NCBI GenBank assembly: GCA_937934645.1
Contig: CALGYZ010000094.1
Coordinates: 1 to 64,000 of the forward strand
Direction of reading: 5' to 3'
Source: an uncultured Bacillaceae bacterium
GTDB lineage: Bacteria > Bacillota > Bacilli > Bacillales > Caldibacillaceae
Length of the DNA stretch: 64,000 nt
The position numbers and the translations under genes are program-made. Below the pieces are notes generated by a model. It was not told where the DNA came from and ran no database searches. It saw only the letters and a program-made list of their open reading frames with translations. Numbering within the stretch: the first letter of the stretch is position 1; each line of letters begins with the position of its first letter. This document shows positions 33,867-42,262 of the stretch, piece after piece.

Positions 33867-34139
33867 GATGTACCCTCCAATGTATATTCCATGATCATGA
33901 TTTTGCTTTTCCAAAAATTAGTATTTGGAAAGATTACAACAATATCATTTTAAATCTCAATAATGGACTTTTCAATACATTGAACTTGATTTTACATTTT
34001 TGTGTCTAAATAGACAAATATATGTCAAAAACGATCGGCATCCTCAGTAAAAAAATTTCATACGGCGATTGGAAAGAATAACAGGATATCCGCTATCCTT
34101 TTTTCTATTCCATGGTAAAATATAAACAAGGTGAGATTT

Positions 34140-35195
34140 ATGAACTATTTAATTCCGGTTCTTTTGTACTGCGTTGAGCGATTTCATAAAGAACGCAGCA
34201 TGAGTGCTGTGTATTATTTATTAAAAGGAAAAAAATCAGCCCAAACCATTCAGGATGCGGTTTGGTACGGAATGAAAAAGCTTTTTTCTGTATATCCCGG
34301 CCTGTCCCGGGAAGACTTTCAGAAAGCAGTTGCTCTTGCTGAACAAAAAAAGTGGATTACCATCACCGGACAGGTTGCCGGAATTACGGAAGCGGGACGA
34401 AAAGTGTCAGCAGATCTTTTCAATCGGTATCCGCTCCCCGGACACCTGGACGGCTGGACTTACCACGATACGGACAATCTTTTCTGGCAGCGGCTGAGTT
34501 TGATTGTCCAGACAATTTCCAACTGGGCCAATGACGAGACGAGATTTTTTCCCGTTCAAAGAGATTATCTCATACAAAATTGGGTAAAAAATTGGTTTCG
34601 GAAGATCCGGTTAAAGTACACCAAACAACAATTGGCCGATGCTTTCTATGAAGAACTTTACCGTTTGTTTGCAGAGATGGAAAGTGAAGAACTTGATCCG
34701 AATATCATTGTGTACCGGCTTACCGGTCATAAAAAACCGGGTTTAACGCCGGTGCAAATTGCCAACCTGTATGCCTGGGATTACGTGTATTATTATTTCC
34801 TGTTTCGCAGTTACATACATTTTATTATTCGGAAATTACGGCTGGAGAAGCAGCAGTACCCGTTATTATACTCCCTTGCCAGAATTGAACATCCGCGGCA
34901 TTTTTTAACGAAGTCGGGGATGAAGACGTATCAATATTTGAAAATGGGCTATTCCATCGAGAAAATTTCCAGGTTAAGAAAATTAAAAAGGAACACCATC
35001 GAAGACCATATTGTTGAAATCGCCATTACCGATCCGAACTTCTCCATTGATCCGTATGTTCTACCTGAACTGCAGCAAAAAATTAACCAAACGGCTTACA
35101 GGCTTAAGACGAGAAAATTAAAAAAAATAAAAGAAGCATTGCCTGAAGCGGATTATTTTTCAATCCGGCTTGTCTTATCAAAGATGGAACAATAA
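34140..35195 (+). CDS. ypbB: YpbB, helix-turn-helix domain protein
   Basis: A 351-residue protein always found just upstream of recQ-like recS in Bacilli. It is soluble, Lys/Arg-rich, with a C-terminal helix-turn-helix-like segment (KMGYSIEKISRLRKLKRNTIEDHI, about 280-303) of the kind found appended to RecQ C termini in other bacteria. This suggests a DNA-binding accessory factor for the helicase; that is inference. The ATG at 34140 follows AAGGTGA; a GTG three codons earlier is possible. The recQ start is 22 bases beyond its stop. Confidence 0.85.
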   Translation: MNYLIPVLLYCVERFHKERSMSAVYYLLKGKKSAQTIQDAVWYGMKKLFSVYPGLSREDFQKAVALAEQKKWITITGQVAGITEAGRKVSADLFNRYPLPGHLDGWTYHDTDNLFWQRLSLIVQTISNWANDETRFFPVQRDYLIQNWVKNWFRKIRLKYTKQQLADAFYEELYRLFAEMESEELDPNIIVYRLTGHKKPGLTPVQIANLYAWDYVYYYFLFRSYIHFIIRKLRLEKQQYPLLYSLARIEHPRHFLTKSGMKTYQYLKMGYSIEKISRLRKLKRNTIEDHIVEIAITDPNFSIDPYVLPELQQKINQTAYRLKTRKLKKIKEALPEADYFSIRLVLSKMEQ

Positions 35196-35217
35196 CATTA
35201 TGACAAAAGGTGAAACA

Positions 35218-36699
35218 ATGGATTTAGAACATATATTGTTTGAGAAGTTTTCCTATACTTCTTTCCGCACCGGACAAAAAGAGATCATCGAATCCGTTTT
35301 GGAAGGGCAGGATACGCTCGCTTTATTGCCGACTGGTTCAGGGAAATCTTTATGTTATCAGCTGCCGGGTTACATTTTGCCCGGAGCGGTTTTAATTGTT
35401 TCCCCACTGATTTCCCTCATGCAGGATCAAGTTGAACAAATGAAAGTGCGCGGGGAAAAAAGAGCGGTCGCCCTTAACTCCTTCCTGTCCCCGGAAGAAA
35501 AAAGCTTTGTGCTGAAAAATCTTCACTTTTTCAAATTTATCTACATATCACCCGAGATGCTGCAATCAGAATTAATTATTCGAAAATTACAGGAGATTGA
35601 GATTTCTTTATTTGTTATAGATGAAGCCCATTGTATTTCCCAATGGGGATACGATTTCCGTCCGGATTATCTGGAACTCGGCAAAATCCGGAAACTGGCC
35701 GGCAATCCTCCGATTCTTGCTCTGACGGCGACTGCGGGGGAGGAAGTCAGGAGGGATATAAAAAAATATTTATATATGGAAGAGGCAAAGGAATATATAT
35801 ATTCTACGGACAGGCATAATATTGCTGTTTCGGTCATCCATGCCGCCAACTATGCGGAAAAAAGGGAACAATTATTTGACCTGGTCGGGCGGCTGGAAGG
35901 TCCGGGAATCTTGTATTTTAGCAGTAAAAAGCTCGCAGATGAAACGGCGGCCGAAATTAACCGCCGGTTTCTCGGTCCCGCTGCATCTTACCACGCCGAT
36001 TTGGATCCGGAAATGCGGATTTTGCTCCAGCAGCAATTTTTATATGATGAATTAAAAATTATGTGTGCCACCAGCGCCTTCGGAATGGGAATCAATAAAG
36101 AAAATATCCGCTATATCATTCATTTTCATCCTCCTCTGACGGTGGAAGCATATGTGCAGGAAATCGGACGGGCCGGGCGGGACGGGAAAAAGAGCCTCGC
36201 CATCCTTTTATTTTCAGAAGATGATTTGTTTCTACAACAACAATTAATTGCCGGTGAACTGCCGACAGAACAACAAATTGATGCATTCTGTAAATGGCTG
36301 GAAAAGAATCAATTTAAGCCGGTGGAATGGGACCGGATAGAAGAAACCTATTCCGGGATGGGCGGTTATTCCGAAGTCCAGTGGCGTTTATTATGCAAGT
36401 TTTATACAAAAATGCATAACCGGTCTTCATTCCCGCAGGCGATGAAAAAGTTTGTTGATCAACGTTTACAAATAAAAAATAAAAAGCTCAATGAAATGAT
36501 CAGTTTCATCCATCATCAAGGCTGCAAAAGGGAAAAACTGTTACGTTTTTTTAATGAAGAGAAAGAACAACCAATTGAGAATTGCTGTGACTATTGCGGA
36601 ATTGATTTTTCGTTTTATGAAGACAGGAATCATGCCGTTCAAAACAAGGTGTCATTCCAATGGAAAAAAAGGCTTGGTGAGATCTTTAAGCGAATGTAA
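35218..36699 (+). CDS. recS: RecQ-family ATP-dependent DNA helicase (RecS/YpbC)
   Basis: A 493-residue superfamily 2 helicase. Motif I is LPTGSGKSLCYQLP (about 39-52), motif II is VIDEAHCISQWGYDFRPDY with DEAH, motif III LALTATA, motif V FGMGINKENIRYIIH and motif VI QEIGRAGRDG. A zinc-binding module follows (CKRE..., CCDYCG near 460), but the protein lacks the HRDC domain of long RecQ proteins, as B. subtilis RecS does. It unwinds DNA 3' to 5' in recombination and fork repair. ATG at 35218 has AAAGGTGA upstream. It forms an operon with ypbB. Confidence 0.93.
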   Translation: MDLEHILFEKFSYTSFRTGQKEIIESVLEGQDTLALLPTGSGKSLCYQLPGYILPGAVLIVSPLISLMQDQVEQMKVRGEKRAVALNSFLSPEEKSFVLKNLHFFKFIYISPEMLQSELIIRKLQEIEISLFVIDEAHCISQWGYDFRPDYLELGKIRKLAGNPPILALTATAGEEVRRDIKKYLYMEEAKEYIYSTDRHNIAVSVIHAANYAEKREQLFDLVGRLEGPGILYFSSKKLADETAAEINRRFLGPAASYHADLDPEMRILLQQQFLYDELKIMCATSAFGMGINKENIRYIIHFHPPLTVEAYVQEIGRAGRDGKKSLAILLFSEDDLFLQQQLIAGELPTEQQIDAFCKWLEKNQFKPVEWDRIEETYSGMGGYSEVQWRLLCKFYTKMHNRSSFPQAMKKFVDQRLQIKNKKLNEMISFIHHQGCKREKLLRFFNEEKEQPIENCCDYCGIDFSFYEDRNHAVQNKVSFQWKKRLGEIFKRM

Positions 36700-36716
36700 C
36701 AGGAAAGGGGAATATT

Positions 36717-37322
36717 GTGCTGAAAAAGCAAAGAGATCTTATTCATTTGTTGTCTGACCGGGAATTATTAATCAATTTTTATTTATCCCAGGGACTCATT
36801 TTCGTTTCTTCTTTCATTCTGAACTGGATTTTTTTCCGTGATTTTTTTCTACTGTTCAAACGGTTTGATTTTACGGATGTCCCCGCCATTTTGCTGGTCG
36901 GGGGCGGTGCCGGTCTCCTCGTCGTTATCATCGATTATTTGCTTTTGCGGTGGCTACCCTATGATTACTTTGACGACGGGGGAATCAATGAACGTCTTTT
37001 TAAAGGGAGAAGAGTTTGGCATATAACCGGCATGACTTTACTCGTTGCTTTTTGTGAAGAACTGTTATTCCGCGGCGTACTGCAGGAAAAATTCGGATTG
37101 ATTGTTGCAAGCGTCATTTTTGCTGTTATTCACTTCCGGTATTTGGATAAAATCTTTCTGTTTACCGGTGTTCTATTTTTAGGTTTTTTTATCGGCATCA
37201 TTTACGAATGGACGGGGAACCTGGCCGTAACCTTCTTTATGCATTTTGTTATTGATTTCCTGCTCGGCTTATTGATCAAATATCAAAAAATCCCGCAAAA
37301 CAAGATTGATTCCGGTGCGTAA
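36717..37322 (+). CDS. ypbD: CPBP-family intramembrane protease, YpbD
   Basis: A 201-residue membrane protein with about six hydrophobic segments. The three CPBP/Abi motifs are visible: EExxxR in FCEELLFRGVLQ (about 118-129), FxxxH in IFAVIHF, and HxxxD in FMHFVIDF near the end. The family includes Rce1-type CAAX proteases and bacteriocin self-immunity proteins; its substrate here is unknown. GTG start with GGAAAGGGG upstream. It follows recS closely and precedes ypbE, as in B. subtilis. Confidence 0.88.
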   Translation: MLKKQRDLIHLLSDRELLINFYLSQGLIFVSSFILNWIFFRDFFLLFKRFDFTDVPAILLVGGGAGLLVVIIDYLLLRWLPYDYFDDGGINERLFKGRRVWHITGMTLLVAFCEELLFRGVLQEKFGLIVASVIFAVIHFRYLDKIFLFTGVLFLGFFIGIIYEWTGNLAVTFFMHFVIDFLLGLLIKYQKIPQNKIDSGA

Positions 37323-37351
37323 ATAAATTGGCAAGGGAAGTGAGAATAAAT

Positions 37352-37618
37352 ATGGAGCAAGAACATAGGGAAAGGCAAAATTTCACCCAGGCAACTGAAT
37401 ATGAAACCGGATCATTGCCTTCGAGAAAGGAATACCACAGCAGGAAAAGAAAAGCGAAAAAGAAAAAGCGCAAATTAAAAAATCCGCTCATCCAAATTCT
37501 CGCCTTCATCTTTTTATTATTGCCGGTCATCATCGGATTGCTTTATTATTTTCAAATTTTTCCCGATCAAAACCCGCTTGAAAACAATAAATATTTTGAC
37601 CGTGTTGAATTTGAATAA
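37352..37618 (+). CDS. ypbE: Short YpbE-like membrane protein without LysM domain
   Basis: An 88-residue protein with a basic N-terminal region (SLPSRKEYHSRKRKAKKKK), one transmembrane segment (about 49-68, IQILAFIFLLLPVIIGLLYY) and a short external tail. The N-terminal part and gene position match YpbE of B. subtilis, but that protein continues for about 150 residues into a LysM domain that is absent here. No frameshifted LysM sequence lies downstream. The start is uncertain: the ATG at 37352 or a TTG at 37328. It may be a reduced but real gene or a remnant. Confidence 0.6.
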   Translation: MEQEHRERQNFTQATEYETGSLPSRKEYHSRKRKAKKKKRKLKNPLIQILAFIFLLLPVIIGLLYYFQIFPDQNPLENNKYFDRVEFE

Positions 37619-37654
37619 AATATACCGGTCTTTTCCCGCCAATACAGGCATATC

Positions 37655-37696
37655 CTGAAAAGCTTGGCCATAGTTTGTATCAAAAAAGCTTTTCAG
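37655..37696 (+). repeat. 11-bp perfect inverted repeat just ahead of ypbF
   Basis: CTGAAAAGCTT (37655-37665) and AAGCTTTTCAG (37686-37696) enclose a 20-base loop. The right arm ends two bases before the AGGTGA ribosome site of ypbF. No T tract follows. It may terminate weakly, or affect ypbF translation. Confidence 0.6.
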
Positions 37697-37709
37697 AGGT
37701 GACCGGAAA

Positions 37710-38165
37710 TTGGAAGATGCAATTAAAAATTTGGAACCTTGGACCGATGAGGCAACGAAACAAATGTTACAAAATGTCGTGAAAAGAAAAAGGAAATTTG
37801 ATAAATATGAAAGGTTACATTTTACCGTTCTCTGGTTGACGGTAATTGCCTTTTTTCTTTACGCATGGTATTTGTATAAAACCATTTACGTTCTGTATTC
37901 TTATTCAGCTTCAGTTATGTTTTCCGCCTACGTTTCCGATTCAAACAACGTCTGGTTTCTCTTCATTTGTTTCGGTTTGTTCGGATATATGAATGTGTTA
38001 AAAAAGAAAGTCGATAAATATGAAGAGGAATATCATGCCTTAAGATGTGAAATAATTGATAAAAGCAGCGATTTATGGCAAGGAGAAGGCTGGGAGAAAA
38101 GGCATATTGTTTTTAAATTAATGAAAGAAAAGTACGATATTAATTTATACCACGAAAATAAATGA
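37710..38165 (+). CDS. ypbF: YpbF family membrane protein (DUF2663)
   Basis: A 151-residue protein with two transmembrane segments (about 41-62 and 77-93) and charged helical ends, matching YpbF/DUF2663. Function is unknown. The cytoplasmic N terminus (KRKRKFDKYERLH) is basic and the C terminus holds a coiled-coil-like stretch (KKKVDKYEEEYHALR). The TTG start has AGAGGTGACC upstream. Its place between ypbE and mecB (ypbH) is the same as in B. subtilis. Confidence 0.78.
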   Translation: MEDAIKNLEPWTDEATKQMLQNVVKRKRKFDKYERLHFTVLWLTVIAFFLYAWYLYKTIYVLYSYSASVMFSAYVSDSNNVWFLFICFGLFGYMNVLKKKVDKYEEEYHALRCEIIDKSSDLWQGEGWEKRHIVFKLMKEKYDINLYHENK

Positions 38166-38253
38166 TGGCATAACGGCACCGGTCAATAACAAATCGGAAA
38201 GATTTTACATACGATGTAAGAGGAGTGCTCATATTAGTCAGGAGGCCGGAAAA

Positions 38254-38832
38254 ATGTGGTTGGAAAGGGCAGGCGGAAATCAAATCAAGATCTTCGTATC
38301 AGCCGAAGAACTAGCTGAACGGGGAATATCCGAAGAAGATGTAGCAACAAACTCGTTGAAATGGCACCAGCTGTTTTTTGAGATGGTTAACCGGGCGCAT
38401 GATGAGCTCGGCATTGCATTGGAAGGAACAATTTTGATTGATGTAACAACCGTTGGTCCCCAAGGGATCGTCATCTTGTTTACGGTTTTTGAAGAAGATT
38501 ATTATATAGATTATTATTTGTTCCCAGCGCCGGAGAAAAAAAGAGAACCGAATCCGGACGGGGATCTTTTGTATTCGTTTCACGATATTGAACATATTAT
38601 CCAGCTTGCAAAGGGAATCGGCAACTTTTATGACGATGGCGCACTTTATTTTTACGATGGCCGGTACTATCTTCTATTTCCGGTGGAAAACCGGGAGGAA
38701 CGGATTTTGCCGCTTGTTTCGGAATACGGGGAAAAATCAAACAAAGATGCAAAATATGTTAAAGAGCACGGAAAAGTTATATTAGAAAAAAATGCCTTCA
38801 AATATTTAAGAAAATATTTTCTCGATTGTTGA
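38254..38832 (+). CDS. mecB: Adaptor protein MecB (YpbH), MecA paralog
   Basis: A 192-residue member of the MecA family, the adaptors that deliver substrates to ClpC-ClpP. The N-terminal domain (MWLERAGGNQIKIFVSAEEL, IDVTTVGPQGIVIL) and acidic C-terminal domain (FHDIEHIIQLAKGIG, YFYDGRYYLLF) correspond to MecA/YpbH. The genomic position favours YpbH over MecA, which lies near spx in B. subtilis. It may affect ClpC-dependent turnover in competence and sporulation. The ribosome site AGGAGG is strong. A TTACAT-ACG-ATGTAA palindrome lies upstream at 38205-38219. Confidence 0.88.
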   Translation: MWLERAGGNQIKIFVSAEELAERGISEEDVATNSLKWHQLFFEMVNRAHDELGIALEGTILIDVTTVGPQGIVILFTVFEEDYYIDYYLFPAPEKKREPNPDGDLLYSFHDIEHIIQLAKGIGNFYDDGALYFYDGRYYLLFPVENREERILPLVSEYGEKSNKDAKYVKEHGKVILEKNAFKYLRKYFLDC

Positions 38833-38863
38833 GCCGTTTTTAAAACGGCTCTCATTTGTTTTT
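38831..38863 (+). terminator. Terminator after mecB
   Basis: GAGCCGTTTTTAAAACGGCTC stem-loop overlapping the stop codon, followed by TCATTTGTTTTTT. Confidence 0.8.
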
Positions 38864-38917
38864 TATAAAAAATATAATTTAAGAATAATAATCTTGTTCA
38901 TTTTACCTTGCAATATA

Positions 38918-38945
38918 CTAAATTAAGTGTATACTTAGTTTTGAA
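38918..38945 (+). promoter_or_regulatory. SigA promoter of gudB
   Basis: TTGCAA (38918-38923), 16 bases, TATACT (38940-38945), 37 bases before the ATG. Confidence 0.7.
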
Positions 38946-38982
38946 TAATCTTTCTTTTATAGTGAATTTAGGAGGTTTACAT

Positions 38983-40257
38983 ATGACCACCCAAAAGGGT
39001 AACAAACAGATGAATACAAAAGAACCGGATATTTTGGAGTCCACTCAGTCGATTATCCGCGAAGCCCTTGATAAACTTGGCTATTCTGAAGAAGTATACG
39101 AACTTCTGAAAGAACCGATCCGCATGATTACCGTAAAAATTCCCGTACGTATGGATGACGGAACTACAAAGGTTTTTACCGGATACCGTGCGCAGCATAA
39201 TGATGCTGTTGGTCCGACAAAGGGCGGAATCCGTTTTCATCCGGATGTAAACGAAAAAGAAATTAAAGCATTGGCGATTTGGATGAGTTTGAAATGCGGA
39301 ATTGTTGACTTGCCGTACGGCGGTGGTAAAGGCGGAATTGTTTGTGACCCGCGTACCATGTCAGTCCGCGAGCTGGAAGCTTTAAGCCGCGGATATGTAC
39401 GGGCATTGAGCCAGGTGGTCGGTCCAACGAAGGACATTCCGGCGCCTGATGTATTTACAAACTCACAGATTATGGCATGGATGATGGACGAGTATAGCCG
39501 GATTGACGAATTCAATTCCCCCGGATTTATAACCGGAAAGCCGTTAGTGTTGGGAGGCTCCCATGGACGTGAATCTGCAACGGCCAAAGGGGTTACCATT
39601 TGTATCCGGGAAGCAGCCAAAAAACGCGGTCTTGATTTAAAGGGCGCCCGTGTGGTTGTACAGGGATTCGGAAACGCCGGCGGTTTCCTGTCAAAATTTA
39701 TGCATGATGCCGGTGCGAAAGTCATAGGTATTTCCGATGCTCATGGTGCTCTCTATGATCCGGACGGCCTGGATATTGATTACTTACTGGACCGCCGCGA
39801 CAGCTTCGGAACGGTAACAAACTTATTTGATGATACCATTACAAATAAAGAGTTGCTTGAACTGGACTGTGATATCCTCGTTCCTGCTGCTGTCGGAAAT
39901 CAAATCACCGAGGAAAACGCGGAAAACATCCGGGCTGAAATTATCGTTGAAGCTGCCAATGGCCCGACAACGCTTGAGGCGACAAAGATTTTAACGGAAC
40001 GCAGAAAATTGATTGTACCTGACGTTCTTGCTTCTGCTGGTGGTGTAACCGTATCTTACTTTGAATGGGTACAAAATAACCAGGGATACTACTGGTCTGA
40101 AGAAGAAATCGAGGAAAAACTGGAAAATACGATGGTGAAAGCATTCGAAAATGTATATAACATGGCGCAAACAAGAAATATCAACATGCGTCTTGCAGCT
40201 TATATGGTTGGAGTCAGGAAACTTGCAGAAGCCTGCCGTTTCCGTGGCTGGGTATAA
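38983..40257 (+). CDS. gudB: NAD-dependent glutamate dehydrogenase
   Basis: A 424-residue hexameric Glu/Leu/Phe/Val dehydrogenase that oxidises glutamate to 2-oxoglutarate and ammonium. The active-site Lys region VGPTKGGIRFHP and DLPYGGGKGGI, and the NAD-binding VVVQGFGNAGG (about 218-228) are intact. The three-codon duplication that silences gudB in domesticated B. subtilis 168 is not present, so the enzyme should be active. ATG at 38983 has a perfect AGGAGG upstream; ATG at codon 10 is an alternative. Monocistronic, with promoter and terminator. Confidence 0.94.
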   Translation: MTTQKGNKQMNTKEPDILESTQSIIREALDKLGYSEEVYELLKEPIRMITVKIPVRMDDGTTKVFTGYRAQHNDAVGPTKGGIRFHPDVNEKEIKALAIWMSLKCGIVDLPYGGGKGGIVCDPRTMSVRELEALSRGYVRALSQVVGPTKDIPAPDVFTNSQIMAWMMDEYSRIDEFNSPGFITGKPLVLGGSHGRESATAKGVTICIREAAKKRGLDLKGARVVVQGFGNAGGFLSKFMHDAGAKVIGISDAHGALYDPDGLDIDYLLDRRDSFGTVTNLFDDTITNKELLELDCDILVPAAVGNQITEENAENIRAEIIVEAANGPTTLEATKILTERRKLIVPDVLASAGGVTVSYFEWVQNNQGYYWSEEEIEEKLENTMVKAFENVYNMAQTRNINMRLAAYMVGVRKLAEACRFRGWV

Positions 40258-40271
40258 CATATTTTTTGAAA

Positions 40272-40303
40272 CAGGTCTGACCTATTTTGGTCGGCCTTTT
40301 TCA
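40272..40303 (+). terminator. Terminator after gudB
   Basis: AGGTCTGACC / GGTCGGCCT imperfect stem with TATTTT loop and T5 tail. Confidence 0.75.
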
Positions 40304-40357
40304 TTAAAGCATTCACTTTAGCGGAAACACCGGATTTTTGAAGGAGGAAGAGTTGTT

Positions 40358-41338
40358 ATGCGGAATGAAGAGTGTATTATCATAGGCGGAGGCCCGTGCG
40401 GTTTGGCTGCGGCAATCGCTCTGAAGGAGATCGGAAAAGATCCGCTTGTTATTGAAAAGGAAAACATTGTTCATTCCCTGTACCGTTTTCCCACTCATCA
40501 GACGTTTTTCAGTACGAGTGATAAATTGGAAATCGGCGATGTTCCATTTGTGACGGAAAATCCGAAACCGACAAGAAACCAGGCTTTGGCCTATTACCGG
40601 GAAGTCGTTGCCCGCAATAAACTACGGATTGCATCTTATGAAAAGGTAGAAAAGGTTTCAAAGCAGCCGGACGGTTCTTTCATCGTTGAATCGTCCAAAG
40701 ATACGTACAAAGCGAAGTATGTCGTGATTGCCACCGGATATTATGACAATCCGAATTACATGAACGTTCCGGGAGAACATCTGCCTAAAGTTTCCCATTA
40801 TTTTAAAGAAGGACATCCGTATTTTGACCAAGATGTTGTTGTCATCGGCGGCAAAAATTCCAGTGTGGATGCGGCCCTGAATTTGATGCACGCCGGTGCC
40901 CGGGTTACTGTATTATACCGCGGCGACCGCTATTCACCGCACATCAAACCGTGGGTATTGCCGGAGTTTGAATCAGCTGTGCGCAATAATAAAATTAAAA
41001 TGGTATTTAATGCCCATGTGATTGAAATCAAAGAAGATTCGGTCGTGTATGAAGTTAACGGCGAAAGAAAAGAAATCAAAAACGATTTCGTATTTGCCAT
41101 GACCGGTTATCATCCTGATCATAGCTTTATTAAAAAAATCGGTGTTGAAATTGATGAGGAAACCGGCAGACCACAGTATAATACGGAAACGATGGAAACC
41201 AACATTGAAGGTGTTTTTATCGCCGGGGTCATTGCTGCGGGGAATAACGCCAATGAAATTTTTATTGAAAACGGGCGTTTTCACGGCGGGAAAATTGCCG
41301 CAGCAATCCGTGAGCGGGAAAAGCTGGACAATCAGTAA
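40358..41338 (+). CDS. bdr: Bacilliredoxin/bacillithiol disulfide reductase YpdA
   Basis: A 326-residue FAD/NADPH oxidoreductase of the YpdA type that reduces oxidised bacillithiol. The FAD motif is CIIIGGGPCGLAAA, in which the Cys (residue 14) is the active-site cysteine of this family. The NADPH motif is VVVIGGKNSSVDAAL (about 163-177), and the second FAD contact is GVFIAGVIAAG near 288. Length and gene position (after gudB) match B. subtilis ypdA. GAAGGAGGAAG precedes the ATG. It ends in a bidirectional terminator. Confidence 0.93.
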   Translation: MRNEECIIIGGGPCGLAAAIALKEIGKDPLVIEKENIVHSLYRFPTHQTFFSTSDKLEIGDVPFVTENPKPTRNQALAYYREVVARNKLRIASYEKVEKVSKQPDGSFIVESSKDTYKAKYVVIATGYYDNPNYMNVPGEHLPKVSHYFKEGHPYFDQDVVVIGGKNSSVDAALNLMHAGARVTVLYRGDRYSPHIKPWVLPEFESAVRNNKIKMVFNAHVIEIKEDSVVYEVNGERKEIKNDFVFAMTGYHPDHSFIKKIGVEIDEETGRPQYNTETMETNIEGVFIAGVIAAGNNANEIFIENGRFHGGKIAAAIREREKLDNQ

Positions 41339-41400
41339 TAATTAATATCGGTCCCCGGTTTTTTGAACGGAGAAAAGATGACGGGACCCGGAAAAAATAA

Positions 41401-41432
41401 AAAGCGCTGTACCAATGGTGCAGCGCTTTTTT
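41401..41432. terminator. Bidirectional terminator, bdr / coiled-coil gene
   Basis: AAAGCGCTGTACC / GGTGCAGCGCTTTT stem with one mismatch; T6 on the plus strand and an A-rich left flank giving T-rich RNA on the minus strand. Confidence 0.85.
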
Positions 41433-41438
41433 GAGCGG

Positions 41439-42053
41439 TTATTTCACCGCATGATGCAATTTCTTTTCCAATTCCTTAACTTTATTGCTTAAATCCGCCA
41501 TTTCTTCTGCTAACCTTTTCTTCATTTGTTCATCCCCGGTATGTTCTGAAAACAAATCCAACTTTTGATCAATTAATTGTTTGTAGTATTGAATTTCCAG
41601 CTGGATCTCTTTTTTTGTCTTCTTTTTTTTCTTTTTAATTTTCAACAGTTTCAATTGTTTTATTTTTTCCTCATAAGATTGAATTTGCTTGTCGATGTCC
41701 TCTTCAGTCATATCTTTCCCTTCAGATGCTGTACTCCCCCGGTCAGCTTCCTTATGCGGCACATCGTTTTTTGAGAATAATTTTTCAAGTTCGTTTTTGA
41801 ACTCTTCCAGTTTCCTTTCCGCTTTTCTTTTTGCCTGAATGGAAATCCGGATATCTTTCCAAGCCCGTTCGAATGCTTCCTGGTCATTCTTTCTGACCGC
41901 TTCAACCAGACTGTTGCGGAATGCGGAAAATGTTTCCTCATCCATAGCATTTGTTGAAAATCTGTAAATTTCTCCGTTCGGGGCCCGGATTTCGAATTCT
42001 TTGTAATCAACAAACAAACATTTTATTAAATCTTTATAACTGCCAGAAAACAT
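41439..42053 (-). CDS. Unrecognised coiled-coil protein, 204 residues
   Basis: A 204-residue protein I do not recognise. The N-terminal part (about 1-45) looks like a small beta-rich domain (CLFVDYKEFEIRAPNGEIYRF). The rest is highly charged helix: a stretch near 85-105, a low-complexity KKKKKKTKK segment near 145, and heptad-like repeats to the end (LSNKVKELEKKLHH), so a long coiled coil is likely. No signal peptide or membrane segment. ATG at 42053 follows GGAGGGG; an ATG at 42089 is less well supported. It is the only minus-strand gene between fer and the right edge and has its own promoter with a CtsR-like repeat in the leader. Confidence 0.75.
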   Translation of the reverse strand: MFSGSYKDLIKCLFVDYKEFEIRAPNGEIYRFSTNAMDEETFSAFRNSLVEAVRKNDQEAFERAWKDIRISIQAKRKAERKLEEFKNELEKLFSKNDVPHKEADRGSTASEGKDMTEEDIDKQIQSYEEKIKQLKLLKIKKKKKKTKKEIQLEIQYYKQLIDQKLDLFSEHTGDEQMKKRLAEEMADLSNKVKELEKKLHHAVK

Positions 42054-42080
42054 AACATCCCCTCCCCCCGGAATGAGGAA

Positions 42081-42097
42081 GCTGACCAAATTTGACC
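42081..42097 (-). promoter_or_regulatory. CtsR-like heptad repeat
   Basis: On the minus strand GGTCAAA-TTT-GGTCAGC resembles the CtsR operator GGTCAAA-NAN-GGTCAAA: the first heptad is perfect, the second has two mismatches, and the spacer centre is T, not A. It lies about 15-30 bases downstream of the -10, a usual place for CtsR sites. Confidence 0.4.
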
Positions 42098-42110
42098 TTC
42101 TCTCACTTTC

Positions 42111-42139
42111 TTTATATACCTGTTTAACAATAAATTCAA
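42111..42139 (-). promoter_or_regulatory. SigA promoter of the coiled-coil gene
   Basis: On the minus strand TTGAAT (42134-42139), 17 bases, TATAAA (42111-42116). The -35 overlaps a TCAAATAATTTGA palindrome (42136-42148). Confidence 0.6.
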
Positions 42140-42262
42140 ATAATTTGATTATTTTTTCACAAAATTTTCTTTTTTAGGGAAAAACGGCTTCCAACCGTTG
42201 TATAAAAATCCTGCACAAACAAAAAATAGGTACATGAAAAACAACATCATGGAGGGACAAAC

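Noticed and set aside
42200..42230. Possible SigG promoter of sleB (GTATA at 42200)
   Set aside because: No CATNNTA-like -10 lies at the required distance.
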